A stretch of 64,000 nt of DNA from the NCBI RefSeq assembly GCF_030848805.1, contig NC_092359.1, forward strand, positions 18,131,579-18,195,578, written 5' to 3'. This document shows, piece by piece, positions 23,401 through 38,400 of this stretch. The position numbers and the translations under genes are program-made. The stretch's first letter is position 1. Each line of letters begins with the position of its first letter. The notes beneath the pieces are model-generated. The model was not told the origin of the DNA. It saw only the letters and a program-made list of their open reading frames with translations, and searched no databases. Source of the DNA: Temnothorax longispinosus. Lineage: Eukaryota > Arthropoda > Insecta > Hymenoptera > Formicidae.

Positions 23401-26400
23401 CGATACGCGGTGCATATTCATACTTAACTAATGCTACGTCGAGCTACTCGACGCGTGCGCGAGACACCGCCGCTCGCTCGCATCGGACGCGAATCCTTCA
23501 GGGAGATAGAGATACCGACGTTATCCCGACGTCGATGCGGTTTATGTTCTTCCTACCTTGGCAAGTTTCCACCCCCGCAAAATACGGGATAGATCACCGC
23601 TATCGTCGAATATTTCCGCCGCAATTACGTCGCGTTAAATTCATCCGCGTCGCCGGCTACGGGAGAAGAAGCCTGCGTGTGACGGTTACCATCCCGATCC
23701 GCCTCTCATCCGTCCTGAAGACAACTCCTCGGCGAAATCTCGCGAATAACAACGACGACGACGGATTCGTCCTTTACGATCCAGAGCGCGAGGACATTTT
23801 CAAATTCGAGGTATACACTTAACACGATTACGCAAGCTGCATTACGACAAGATTTACAATTCACGCGATGGAATCTCTTTCTTCGTGTCCTTTTTCTGTT
23901 ACGATATCCCTCGCATTAGATTGAACCGGCGTTGCAGGAATTAAAATACTGTCTTGAAAAAGAACATCGACTGCTATTATAACATTGAATATTATGTAAT
24001 AGCACGTATTTATTTTCCCCTGATGAATAAATTATTTTCGTGCTGCTGAGGAGATAGACGGGAGAACAAAAGAAGCATCGACTTTTCTCATTTAAATCAA
24101 TTGATTCAAGAGTCGCTCATTATATCGTTTGCGCGGAAAAATTTAAAGGGAGGATAATAAATCTCTTAATTGACTATGAGAATCGTATTCCGTCGGAATT
24201 TACGGTGCCATGCTTTTATTGCTGAATCACTCGCGATTGTTTGCGCGGGGAATTAACTCTTTTCGCATGTATGGTATTTCGGATATAACTTTTCTTCGCG
24301 CTTGTAACAGATTCATGTTGTTCATAAATGTGAATTTAAGAATATCGAATCGTGAATATTGTGTCCATATATCGGGCTTCGCGGAGAAACGTGGCTCGCG
24401 AATCTGCAAAAAGGTATCCAATATCCGCGAGAGTCGACTTTTTTTTATACCGGCGGGGGTTGCGGACGTAGAATCGAACGTTTAATCACAAGCGCACGAG
24501 CATTTACGATTTAATATTTTCTCGGTCGCGCGTGAATGGCGCGACGAGAGTTGCAATTCCCTCGTAAATCAGACAGTACGTGCTCCTCGGTGTCGAACGT
24601 CTCAAAATTAATAGCGTGACAGCTGCGGGAGCGGGACGCATAAACGTGGAAACGCGTAAAAGTTTGGGACACGACGCAGGGTAGATATGAAAGTGGAATA
24701 CTGATGGGAACGAACGTGTATATATACTATATATGTTTAGAAGAAAAAAGTATGTGGATGTGTGACCCAAAAACCGCCGATACATAATTTCGTGAGTCTT
24801 TATATATACCTTATATACCTAATATCAAAACTAATGACATCAAATATTTCACAAATATTCCTTCAAAGGTAAACCGGTAAATAATAGATAAATTTGCCTC
24901 TTTGGCCTTTATTTTTTTATATTTTGCTATAAATATTGATTTTCCTCTTATAAAGTTGAAGCCGGTCGTAAATATGTATTTGATCGAGATACATACTGAT
25001 CGCGTCCGCGCGCGTTTTAATTAAATTCGCGTTTAAAATGCGTTCTCTTTTGTATATACGACGTCGCATGCTTTATCCCGCGCGATTTTCGCCCCGACGA
25101 AAATAGTTGAGCGAAATCGGGAGGGAACGAGGGAAGGGAGGAAATGGGAAAAAAATAAGAAAATAGATCGTCGAGCTGGTGGGTTCCCACGTCGACCCTT
25201 TCTTCTTGCCCTTCGTTCATGGCTGCAACGTCTACAACCCTCGCGCGGAAACACTTCGCGAGAAGAAAGGCACTCGTTTACGCGAGGCTCGAAGAACTAA
25301 TATGGGTAATATTGAAGAAAAATTGCCCGCGGTCGAGAAGAAATATTACCGCCAGGCATTGATAAAGAGTCGCTCGTCAAATCGCAAAGTAATCATCATC
25401 GTTTCGAATCATCCAATTTACGACGCTGCAACATGTACGTAGCATGTTAAGCTGATATCAATTTCGTCGAAAAAAAAGCGTTTAAAAAATTAATTAAATA
25501 GAAGAATCCCTTGAAAATGTTTTACACAAATTAAACGTTCTATATCTTCCAAGGGTCGACTTTAATACTTCCGACAAACTGCACCGAATATATTTTGCTG
25601 CGAATTTCCTTCCTGCGTCAGCACCACGATGAAATTTGCAAATACCAAAAGGGTAGATCTGAAAGGCGCTCGTTTCCTCGACGTGATCTTTCGGTGCACA
25701 ATGATCGCGGGATCCTCGCTTTTCCTGGCTTCCAACCCTGTGCTTTTTCTGCGCATTACTGTCGAGATACCGTGCCCGTCGGAATGCGGCTTAACCGTGT
25801 TCTTACGTCGCCGTTCGAAATGCAACGGGCAACTTTCCCCTGAGAGAGAAGCGCTCCTCCCTTATTTCTCTCTCGCGCCGTGTGGTTTCAGCGTCAGAAG
25901 ACAAGGGCAAAAAGAAAAGCCAGCGGCGTTCTCTCCCAGCCGGGCACTCGAGTACCAGGGCTGTCGGCTCGTATTTCAACGAACCGCGCGGTGCTCCACT
26001 GGTGCCGGCTCGTGCCAGGAAACTGCACGACAGTAGAAATAAAGTCCTGGTGGAGTTTCTCGGTAACGACCACAAATAACGTCGACCGGTGGCGCGCGTC
26101 ACCGGACTAGCGATACCGACATTTCTTTTCCCGCGATGGAAAAAACAACGCTGTAAATGAGAAAAGTCTTGGGGTAGGTAACGATTAGGTGGACGCTTGT
26201 ATTGACTGTCGCGCTTTATCGAGTCGCCGAGTTGCTTAAACTCGCTTCGCGAATTTTGTAGAACGTCGATACAAAAAGGATGAACGCTTCTACTGCGCTA
26301 GCATCACGGCAATTAAAAGTTTTCTCGATTGTCCTAATTGATATAGTTACCCTTGTGGCGGACCAGTAAAAAGCTGAGAAGACGACAACGGGTAATTTAT

Positions 26401-29400
26401 GGCGAAATTAAAAATAGAGAATTCCATCTATATTCAGTAAACTCGGGGGAGGGGGGATAGTCGGAAATAATTATGCATTATTTTCATCCATTAATTGAAA
26501 GTTAATTATGCGGTGCTCACGGAAACTGTATTTCGTAAATAGTTCTTTTATTAAGAATTTATCATCGTTTTGTAAGTACAATACGTAACGTATTATAATA
26601 CTATTATATTCCAGATAGATATATGTGATAGTATATCGATTTTTAAATCCAAATGTTAATCACGCGACAAGATTTAATCCTAATTTAACGCCGGGTAAAG
26701 ATAATTACCGTTTAAAATCGGAATTGTGAAATGGAAATTCGCGTGATGAGCTGTCATTGCTTTTTCGTCCACCGGAATTTTTACGGACGCTTAAATAATT
26801 TAGCCAGTCGACGGGCAGCCGGTCGACGAAACGAAATCAAAAACCATCTGCAGTACTGCAGTGCCAAATTGATCGTTCTCTATCGGCAGAGCTTGTTTCG
26901 TTCTTTTGACGGGCGCGAGTGTTCGGAATGACGTTTCTCATATGTGAGTGTTTTTCGGAGGATCGGTATTACAAAGTTGTACCCTTAGAATTTCGCAAAA
27001 GGGGAAACTGCACCGAAATAAAGGATATAATCGAGAAATATTAACGATATTGATTAATTTTGATTAGAATTTCGATTAAGGAAACAAGACAAGGTGATCG
27101 GAATCACGCTTTTGAAGTTTCGGGATTATGCGGATATATATATTTTTAGATTTTTTTTCATGCATGTGTCGTGTGTCAGTTCTCTCTCGATTTGTTTACG
27201 ATTTAGTTACGATGCCACCGTCATCGCAATCCCCATATTACGCGTTTTGTCAAAGTACAAACGGACATGACGTTTGATTTCGTGACGTTGACGTAACGCG
27301 CTGTAACAGCTCGAATTGTGTTTCATCGCAATAAACACTAGTGCGCACGTATCTAACTATTTCCAAAACGAGCATGTCCGGATTGAGATACATCGACAGT
27401 CTGAGATAGTTAATTGCAATCGTATGCGAAAGTATATAAAAAAATATACTAAAAATCTACAGTAAGTAAAAGACAAACTTTTAACAGTTTTAGTTTAGAA
27501 TTTAATTTTTCGCAATCTCTCTTCTTTCTAAATTTTTATTATTTCGTTGAAATATCTCCATGTGATTGAGCTTGCAAATTAAAATACTAATATATATTCA
27601 AACGCAAAATTGAGTGAAGCAGTGACTCTATTTTAATGCGACTAATAAAAGAGGCTCGTCAATCGTTGGCTCTCACGCAATAGATTTATTAATATTGTTT
27701 TTTTGTCGGGCGGTTGCTATATTCGCTCTCTAACCACGACTAATTTACGAACGGAACAATAAACCGTGCTGGCGGCATTTGCAGCGGCGATTAATTATCC
27801 TCGTAGCCGATGCGCGAATTTTTCTACCTGTTAGAGCTCTCGATTGCCCGATCCTCGAGCTATAGATTTTTTGTTCGTTTTTATAGAGCTTTGAACGAAA
27901 AGCAATCAATTATCCCGAGCGTGAGACCGTCGATGACGGGATTTTCGCGTTTTCACGTCAACGTCTGCACCATTCCAATCTATTCTTTTTGCAGAATTTT
28001 TTGTTCTACAACCTATTTTCTGGAAAATCCCCACATCTTAGGATTGAATTCCAAAATAATAAACTCGAGATACGATAAAATTATTTTATGTGTAAACTGG
28101 TTAAATAACATGGAAGTTAGATTTACGCGTTAAAAAATTAGCCCTTGACGTTAGGATACACATTGGGTCAATTTCAATCAGCTAGCATCGTAAACGTATA
28201 AAAGATTCTCAATTGAACGTACATCTCAATCGAACAAATCGAATTTGTGTGCATGTAAAATGCCATGAATAAGAGAAAGGAATAGACAACTTGATAAACG
28301 CAAGAACACTACATGGAATTAATGCACGACGAATTCGCTGTATCCTATAGACTCTAATAGGCCAATTAAATAGGCCTGGGAATTTAATTTCGGCAGAGTT
28401 TGCGGATGCTTGTTACCGATATGTTTTATCATTTTTATCTTGGTGGTGTCCAGAGTAGCGGCTGGATACGTCTTCTGACCGAAAAAACCGCTTAAAATAA
28501 TTTGCTTAACTAATGAAATTTCCGGGGGTCACGCGCCGAGATAAGAGAGCGCGGCCACATATCGTAAATGCTTTAAACCGATGTCACCATATGCATATCA
28601 CGCCCGGAGCAATCGGGTCGCCCTCGTTAGAAAGTTGCTTACTGCGGACGATCTTATTTTACGATTAATCTCGAGCCACAGCTCTCCACCGCTTGTCCGA
28701 GGGCCGGTATCTCTCGTGGGAGGAAAAGTTAGCCGCGCGTTTTACGCGATGTTTAGTCGGTGGGCCGATTTGCGGAGGCGCAGCCTTCGCAGCGTGACGC
28801 AATGTGTGTCGGCGGACAGGGGAAAAGCCTTTGGCGTGTCGGCACGACATTGGGGTTGTGCAATCCACCCTTTTGTCGTGCGTCGACCGCATCGTTACGC
28901 TCTCGTCAATCCGAGAGCGTTCGGAAAACAGGGTCACAGAAAGGATGAAGAGCAACAGAGGAGAAGAGGGAGAAGAGTGTGGGACGGGGAGGGCTCGCGC
29001 TATGAAAGCAGGGCATATAGAGCAGCCCTCGAAATTCGCGCAGCTTTCGGAGCGTAAAGTGTCACGTGGCCTGGCGCCGCTTAATTCCCTCCGAAACTGA
29101 TTTAACCAGCGCTTCGCCTCGTGAAAGACGAGCCCGATGGGCCGGAAACGACAGAGAGCGCGGAGAGAAAAGGTCGCTCGTTCCAAATTCGCCCGAATGA
29201 ACCGATAAGTACTGTCCGGCCACAAATTCTCGCAACAATAATGCCAGCATTTGAGTTTGCTCTTTATCGATTAACTGGAATTTAATCCTATGAAAGAGAT
29301 AGAGGGGGAGAACATAAAAGAGAGAAACAGGCGGCGGCGGCAGTGTGTGACCTGGCGCGGTGCCATCAGATAACATACGAAATTTTTTGCGATAAACGGC

Positions 29401-32400
29401 GGCAGGCGTAGAAATAATTATTGGAAAATATACGAAACAAAGCGCGTAACTTGAGCGCTTTCTACTTGCCCTTGATTGGTAAGGGCAAGTAGAGTAGATG
29501 CATATCACGGGAAGGAAAGGCTAAATATATGTGTCGTTGCGTTATAACTAAATTTAATTTAATTCGTGTACATCAACATTCTCAGGATTAACATCCGTTT
29601 TATGCCATTCTTATTAATTATTAATGAATCACAAACAAAACTGGAAGTACGAAAATTGACACACGTACCGAAGTTACAAGATAAATAAACAGTTTACTCT
29701 GAAATCTCTATATACCAGTAACCAATATTTAGCGTGGTAATTAAAATTTAGAACGTCGATGGATTGAATCCCATCACTTGTAAGAGCAATTTATAAAATA
29801 AATGGTTCGAAAAGACACATTTTTAGACGTTTTTGGCTTAAGGCCTTCACACATAAAATCGCGTAAGGACGTAAAACGTAAGCGTAAGAAAATCGACCAA
29901 TCCCAATCAAGTATTGTGCTGATCGTAACCCCAGTAGGGGAAAATACTTGATTGGGATTGATCGCTTACGTTTAACGTCCTTACGGCATTTTATGTGTGA
30001 AGGCCTTTACTATCATTATTTATTAATTTTTTCACTTTCTCACGCGATGCGCCCATCGATAAACGCGAAAAAAATTGTCCGCGGTCCGGTAATTACGATC
30101 TTCGCGAGTATCAGTGGAGACAATTAATTCTGACAGGCCGCAGAGCGGAACTTCGTCCGTCCGAGTGACGATACATCGCCGCCGGGGGGTACGCTTGGAC
30201 AAACTAGTAATTATCCGGAATAATTGGACGCGTTCATTCGGGAGTCTGATAATTCCCGCGGATATATGGTGGATTTAACTTGGGCTCGGGAACTTTTCGC
30301 AACGACATTCGGTTCAGCCGCGGACGGCTTCGCTCCCACGTAAGTAATAACGCGATTTCGTCTGGCAAGGAAGGAACGGGCAGAAGGACCGACACGCGAG
30401 ATGGAGTGGATCCGGCTTGAAACAGCCCTCCCGAGCCCTTCGACCTTCTCCGTTTTCCGCGTCGATGCTCACCGACCAGTTCGAGCGTGAGAATCGTTCG
30501 CTGAAAGTCCATGGCGCGGCAATATAAGCACGGAGGGAAAACGGAAGAAAAAGAGAGAGAGCTAGAAGGAAAGCAGATTCTGGGATATATGTCGCACGTC
30601 GCGCAATCGGTCTGTCATTTTGGCTTTACGGTCGCTTTAACTTACCATTAAAGTCGATGCGTTCCACCAATACAACTGGAGATTCGATATTGCGTGAGAG
30701 GAAAGGAAAGAGCGCCTTGTAGACATTAATTTATGATCAGTCGTTTATATGCGGGAAAATGTAAGTAGTGCTGTGCGAGAAAACGATGGTCTCTGAAATA
30801 ATTTATCTTTACCATTTATGATCAAGCACTTTGCATTTTAGTAGCGATAAAGTTGATGAAACTCGACCGATGTATACAATGTGATGGTGGGCGTTGCGAG
30901 TTAAGCAGGATTTAAGTATTATATCAAATATTGAAAACGCGTAACTCATTTTATTATATATATACGTTTGCGTATTTACCTGTACGAAGATTATATTCCG
31001 CGAATAGGAAGATTCAAAAGTTAAATTGTTTTTTTTTGCTCAGATACATGTATTCATATTTTGACAGGCAACCGTGTAAAGATAGGATGGATGGGTCAAT
31101 GTGGCATTATAGTGGATCCAACGGTATTGCCAATAAAACCGATGACTGACAAGCGGATATAAAACCGCGGACTTAATAACTGCCTGGATGTTACTGAATA
31201 ATTAGTTTCCAGGGCACGGCGGGTGTATACCGTCCCGCGGACGGAATTTCGCCGTGGCCGAAACGTCGATACGACTTCTATTCGATTTTTGGCGAGAATT
31301 ACCTATCGCGCTATCGACCCACTCGTAAAAGGAAATAGCGGCAGACGGTCGCGCGGTCTGTGTGTAATGCCACCGCCAATAAAGCGGCGGAGCCGGGCGG
31401 GCAATAAAGCAGAAATTGCACGACGGATTCGGTAATTCGTCCCGTATGCGAACCGGGGACTGGTCTGCGGTTGCGAATTTGCGAGGTTGCTTGCTTATGC
31501 GGCGAAATTGATAATACGGTCCATCCCTGGCGACCTCTCCGAGGCGTCGCGCGATAAAAATGCGCCCCGCGTAGGATTAGCTTAAAGAGCACCGGAATTT
31601 TATTGCCGTTGCGAGAAATGATATTGCCGCGGCCACGCGAATTGCGGATTCGGTTATTCGAGCCCGAGTAATTTAAAACGGGGGATAACCGGCGCGGCTT
31701 GCTGACTAAGCCTTCGCAAGGATTCCCCCTTTTTTCTCTTTTGCTGAACGTATTATGGATATTTTATGAAAAAGCACGATAATGATATTTGGGCGACAAA
31801 AGTGCGCCCCGTAACTCGCCGTGACGATAAAATTGCTGGGGAGGGTGGGACCCCTCTATCGCGGGAGATTAATCACGCGCGCGTCTGTGTCCTCGAAACG
31901 TTCGTGCTTTTAGAGCGATTGTCGTTATAAAGAATGATATTGCACTTATTACAGACCGTAATTTGCTTTCGCGCTTCTCTCTGAAACCCGAGAGCGTGAA
32001 CCGACTGTAATTGCTTTGTTAATTTTGAGAGACGACGATAATGTTGGATTTTTTAAATCAAACGTTTGCAGTGAAATATAATAAAAATTATTTTATAAGT
32101 ACAAGAATTGAAGCTTATCAAGTTTCGTCTAAATTAACGTTAATTCACATAATGCGGATGTTCGTACATGGCATACAAGTAAATAGAAATGTGATTTTCC
32201 CAGACCAGACCCTGAAATCTGGGAAAACGGGCTGAGAGAAACGGGAGAGAGCTGCACGGAAAATCTCTAATCGAGCAGGAGTAATTTTCTCTAGACAAGA
32301 GATCGCTCTGTAAACCCTATCCGGATTGATACACGTAATAAATCACGAGCTAGAAGCACCGAGATTCAGCTGAATCCTGTTCCTCTCGCCCGCCTTGACG

Positions 32401-35400
32401 GTGTTAACGGCCATGCCGAACATCTTTCCGATTTACAGTTCATCAATCGCCGGTCGACAGGTGGGATGCTCGTCATGCCGTCGATTAAATGCCGATTATG
32501 CCAGCACGATAATTTAACGATGATTCAATTTGTCGCGGTGAAATTAACAAATACAAAATCGCAAATATCGCGATTATATTACCATTTAATTGACCCGCGC
32601 CGAGTACGTATATTTTGAAACAATATTTTCACGCTCACGCAACGCGGCTCATGAAAATATTTACCACCGATGTAAACGATGTTTGAATACATTTTCAATT
32701 CGACCGTATTGATGGCAAAGTCCGTTTATCGCTCCGACTAGGCTGTTTATTTCTCCGTCATCGCCAGTTGGTTCCCGCGAATCTGTGCCGAACGGATGCG
32801 TCTGTAAAACGCGTTATCATCCTGCACAAGGTAATAAATAAATCGCTGAGTTGTATTCGTATGTGTACTACATTTTAATATTTTAACAAATGACATTAAT
32901 TATACGTTATTTTGACGTCCAAGTTTTATCTTTGTTTACGAACGGGATTATGCATAACGCTGATCTCGCGCGGCCTTTTAGGACCCGAGCACGTGTCGGG
33001 AGAGCACGGTTCGACGAGCTTTCATAATTCACGTACATATCGGGATTTTCCCACGGCGAGCGCTGTTATTGAAAAATGTCGCCACGTCACGGAAGCGCGC
33101 GAAATGTTTGTCACTGTAACACGACACGAGATCCCCCGAGGATTTTCGAATGATCGGGGAACTTGGACGGATACGTATGGGTACAAATTAAATTACAATT
33201 GAATTTTACCGCTGGTCTCCCTTTCTTTAACAATTTCGCAGTAGATACTGACGAATCGCAATTTAATATTGGACTAATTAACGATATACGTATTGAGTTT
33301 TATTACGTATATTTCGCGGTAGATACTGACGAATCGCAATTTAATATTGGACTAATAACGATATACGTATTAAGTTTTTATTACGTATATTAACATAATA
33401 CATATATCAAATAAATTGCTAAATCCCACTTTCATTTGGTATTTTTGCAATATTTAAATCTCTAGCGTATAATATTTTGTGTATACATCTCGGTAGCTAT
33501 CTCTTTTAATAATTTACGATCATAAAAATGCAAAATTACGTTAGTGAAGAAAAACGAGCGCGATTTTCTTCATTAGCGCGAAGTTTTATCAGCATCATAT
33601 AAACTTTCATCTCGGGTTATTAACAGGACTATTTAAATTTTTAATCGTCGAGAACGTAGTGTAAGTTCTCGATGTTTCTCTCGACTGCAACGAATTTTTA
33701 TCAAGACGTTGAATTCAGTGCAGAAATTCAGTGAAATATTTTTGTTTCAGCTCGTATGGAGGAGGAGAAGGGTGCGTCGAATGTACAGATCCTTTGGGCA
33801 GCCTGTCAAGCCTTGGCTAGGACAGTGAAAGCCGCGCCGCCGGGTGCACCAAAGGATAAAGCAATTAAACCGCTGGAACCCGAAATTAAGGCCGTCTCCA
33901 AGGCAGCACGTATGTATTTTGATTAAATTTAACATTAGCCAAGCATTAAAAAAACAATTAATTAATTAATTACGAAATTAAAGATTTAAAGAAATTAAAG
34001 AAGACCATGCACCGAAATTTTAATTTATAAATTTTAACACATAAGTAACATAAATTTATTATGTAGAAATATGCGCCCTTCTGTTCCACGCGGATGATAA
34101 TTTATTCGAAATTTTAGCATGTACATATATGCTAACTTAAGTACGTGCATTTGAGTGCACTTGCCTCCCAAACGAAGAAATAACGCGATGGGCTCCTAAA
34201 GTAATTCCGTATTACGGTGGGCTGCGGTTTGCGCCTGATACAAAATACGGCGAATAACTTCTAAAGTAGCGCAAGAAACTTAGAAATGCGGAACGGACTT
34301 TGCAGCTGTGGAGCGTCGCCGCATTTCTCGTGTACTGCAGTCGCCCATAATAATTATTATTTGCATTAATTGTGTACATTGTTATTATTATTACTGCGCG
34401 TTTTTCGCAAATGAATTTTGTTGATCTAACGCCGGGCTGAGTTAATTAACTTGACAGTGTAGAATCTCATGTTACGTTATTATTAACCTTGAAACATTAA
34501 ATACACACGTGCATATTTGCAGAGTATGCGGCTAGTTGAATTAAATTAAAACTCAACGCACTTTTTCTTTTCTCAATGTAGCCTCTCTTTTTTTACTTTT
34601 TTTAAGCGAGCAATTTATCTAAATTCTAGTTTAATGTTTATTTATACATTTCCATTTATGTTATTCTACGCTCTGATATCGAAAAATATTATTTTTGTAC
34701 GAGATAGTTATATTGTTTCATCCTTCACATTTTTTTCGGCGTGACATAGCGCTATTTCCAACGCGTTGGGACACGCTTTCAACAGCACTTTGCTGCACAA
34801 CAATAGCATTCGAGCGTATATAAAAGCCGTGATTCACATATTTCATACCTCTTCTCTATACACGATACTTTTTCCATAAATATAATTTGTCATATATATT
34901 TATTATCTCTCTCTTACTCTTGTCTCTTTCCCCTATATACATGTATATATGCATATAGATCTTTGTATCTTGCTACTCACAAATCTCTCGATACTTGCAA
35001 TCGTCAATTTGAAATACGAATATACCAAGATTCGTGATGTTGATTTTTACTGGCATTGATATGCCCTGCGTCAATCAAGCTTAATTTAAAGCTGCGAACA
35101 CGAGGAAAGAGTATTATTCCAGCTTTTAGAGTATTATAGCAGCTTTTCCTCCATTCGGGAACGAGTTCCGCACGCGCTTTTAATCGGTCGCCCGCCGCCG
35201 CCGCCGCCGCGTTCCAGCAATTCGCGTTTCCCAGGGACCGCGTTCGTTTCGAACCGAGTATGAAAAGCTGGAACAATAGAGACGACGACGACGGGGTCTC
35301 TCCCTCAAATCGTGGTGCGTGTGTACGTGGGCCACACTACCGAGCGGATAAGAACGGAGCAAGAGCAAAACGCGGCGCGGAAGAGAGCACCGAAGATTTA

Positions 35401-38400
35401 CGGGTTAATCGGAAGCGAGCGGGACCTTCATAAAGGCTGTACGGTGGGGCATTTCAAAAGAGTCTGTGTCGGCCTGATGGAGCGCCGCGCACATGTTCAT
35501 TAATTATGCCCCTACCGGGCGAACATTCGCCCTTAATTGCGTCAAACGTCCATAAATTTTTTCCCAAGCGCTTTCACCGTTTTAATCTCCCACCGCGAAG
35601 TCACCTTCGTAATTTCAATTTTCGCTGAAACTCGCGGCCGACAATTGCACAACGAGAGGCGCCGTCCTGGTTACCGGCGTAAATATGCGATTATCCGATG
35701 CATAAAAACAACGTATACAATAAACTTATTATCGTATGTGCACCGTTATTCACAATAACTAAATGCCAACCGCAACTTGAAACATATATCCGTAGCGTGT
35801 TATAGGAATGTAAGCAATACATTCAACGACGGAAAAACGTAGCCAGATTGTTGTGGGTATGGTGGCCACAAAGCAAATTGGACTACAACGGATATTTAGT
35901 TATTGCGAATAACATACGTACGCTGATTAATTTTGCTTGTCGGAATTCTCGTAATGTCGACCGGACGAACAAATGAACGAACCAAAAATCAACGTCAATT
36001 GGTACTTCAATTAATTAAACAGGCGGCTGAAGAGCCGTCGTACATTCGCATCGATTCAATTTTCCATTTCCTTTGATTCTAGCGAAAGAGGATCCCCTAG
36101 TGCGCGCCGCTATCCAGAGCATTCCCGAGGAAGCGGCCAAGAGAGGCGTGTTCCCGGAGGATACCCTCCGCGAGAGGTTCCTCAAGGTAATTACCGTGCT
36201 TCTCACATTCCTTAAAATCAGGTTGCTCTTGCTCTTACGTGTTCTACTTTCGCGAGACGATCTTTGAGATCACTAGTACGCGATTTGAACCGACAAGCGA
36301 ACGAACGTTGCGATTTTACGTTGCGTCTTATAATATAATAAACTATACTTTGTGCAATTTATTTTACTATACATTAGTTTATTTGTAGGTATATATCAAG
36401 TTCAATTAAATTTATTACGTTAGATAGATGTAATAAATTTTACACAGCCACATTATCATTTTCTAAAGTTTCCTTTTTCACTTACACATTTTTCATCAGC
36501 TCGCGGAATCTCTTTATGTAAATATCAATTTTTGAAAATGGCTCGCTCGTTGTGCATTACCAGGTAGAGAGCGTGGCGAGAAGATTAGCTATGGTGCCTG
36601 AAGGCGGCGCAGCCCTGCCTATATATCTTCTTAGTTATCTTCAAAGTTTCTTGATCATCAAAACGGCCAATTCAATTCCGAAAAGGGAGCTTGAAGACGA
36701 GCCAATCGACGTAGACTCGCTGAATACGTACGACATACTCCAGCGTGCCAGGTAAGAATTCTCGTAAATTGTTACAGATTCCCTCATATCTTTGTAAACG
36801 AAGCGGTCGAATGAATTTATTGCACGTAGAAACTCGCCGTAAACGAGGCGAAATACCTTCCCCAATGTCTGTTTTATGGCAAATTGATTATGTACATTCC
36901 CTGTTGCAAATTTCTCGAATTCCGTGAAAGTTTACGATACGAAAACGGTACGGGTTACGAAAGTAAACAACGACGGCGCAAAATTGTCGATGCTGGACAC
37001 CGATAGAATTTATCGCGTCGCCGATTAAATGCACTTTTATTGTACTCGTAACTCGAGCAGCAATTTCCGCGTCACGCAAGGCCCTCCGTCTCCCTTTCTC
37101 TTGTTCGCTCGCTCACGTTTTGACCCTATAAATTATCCTTACGAGACCCTAAGGACTGGGTAGAGTGCAATATATCCAGCCGGCCATCAACGAGGCGGGA
37201 AAGACGAAAACACCTGCCGTAATACCCGCCACGTACACTTTGACAAAGAACACCGCCATTTACTACTCGTCAGGTTATCCCCGGCGAAATCCGCTGGCGA
37301 GCCGTTTTACCGACTTATCCCTTCGTTTTTCTCATGTCAGCGGCCCTTCGGTTTCCCTTATAGAAGACACCCTCGATTTATCCTGGGTAGCGCTAAATAA
37401 AGATAAGCATATGTGTATGCCCCGCAAAATATGTGTTGCAGCTCGCTTTAATTTATTTTTTCGAGGGAAAATATTACGTATCCCATAAAAGCATTATAAT
37501 CGCGTTTTCATTAAAATCCACAGCGTTAAATATTTGTGCGAAAAAATGTAGCGTGCGAGAGCGCTGTAAATTTGTGAGAGAATTCGTCGTTAAAGTTTCA
37601 TTCTGACGATAGAATTCCTTGTGCAACTGTGCAAAAACGGTTTTGGCACGTAATGACGGTATCCGATATTCGAACGGTCTCACGTACAAAAATCTGCGAG
37701 AATAGCGGCGCGTGTTTTCGTTCGTACAAAAAATTCATCACTCGATCGTGTCGCAGCTGAAGCGAAAGAATCGCAGGTGTTTGGGAAACACCACGTGCGG
37801 ATGAGATTTTTAAAACGGCCGCCGCGATGCTACGTCACGGGATGCTGGAGAAGCAATCGGCCAGCATGTCTCACGTGCCACGAAAGGATAGTTTTACATA
37901 CTTATTGTTAATAGTACTTGCTGGTACTCGTTGTGGCTCGCGAAATGTCGAGTGTCGACCGCGAAGAAAAATACACCCTGCGCGCCGATTTTCCCGGCGA
38001 TTTATACTTCCCTTCTTCCCTTATCTATACGCGTCGTTACTCCTCGTGCCTGTTCCTACGAATTAAAAATACATTATTCAGCGTATCTCGCGAATGGATT
38101 GCGAAAGAGAGAGGGAAAATGTCAAGGTTCATCATTGATTCGAAAATTATGCGGGGCATAATTTTTGCGAAGTACGCCGCGCGAGGCGTGTGAGAGAAAA
38201 AAAATCGCAGTTTTTTGAATAGATCGTGCACGATCGTACTCTGCGAAATTAAATGTAACTCATTGAGTTAATTTGTTGGTTGAACACAACCAAAATTTGT
38301 CTTTGAAGTCTTTGAATGACTCGTAGCATTTTAGCATACGTAATTTCGTAATTTCACAGAGCGGAGCGCTTGCAGCGTGCTCTTTTAATCAAAGCTGTTC

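Larger units (their letters stand above)
19850..33750 (+). other. MIC60 intron 10 (13.9 kb)
   Basis: The largest intron in the window. It holds the inverted-repeat element at 29840-30007 and a 78-bp tandem duplication at 33233-33390. I found no exon-like unit with family similarity on either strand. The longest open frame (28665-29225, minus, 186 codons) lies in a CpG-rich patch, overlaps open frames in several other registers and looks like chance. Confidence 0.7.

Noticed and set aside
28665..29225. Open frame of 186 codons on the minus strand
   Set aside because: CpG-rich patch with other frames also open on both strands, no domain, inside MIC60 intron 10, no splice context.
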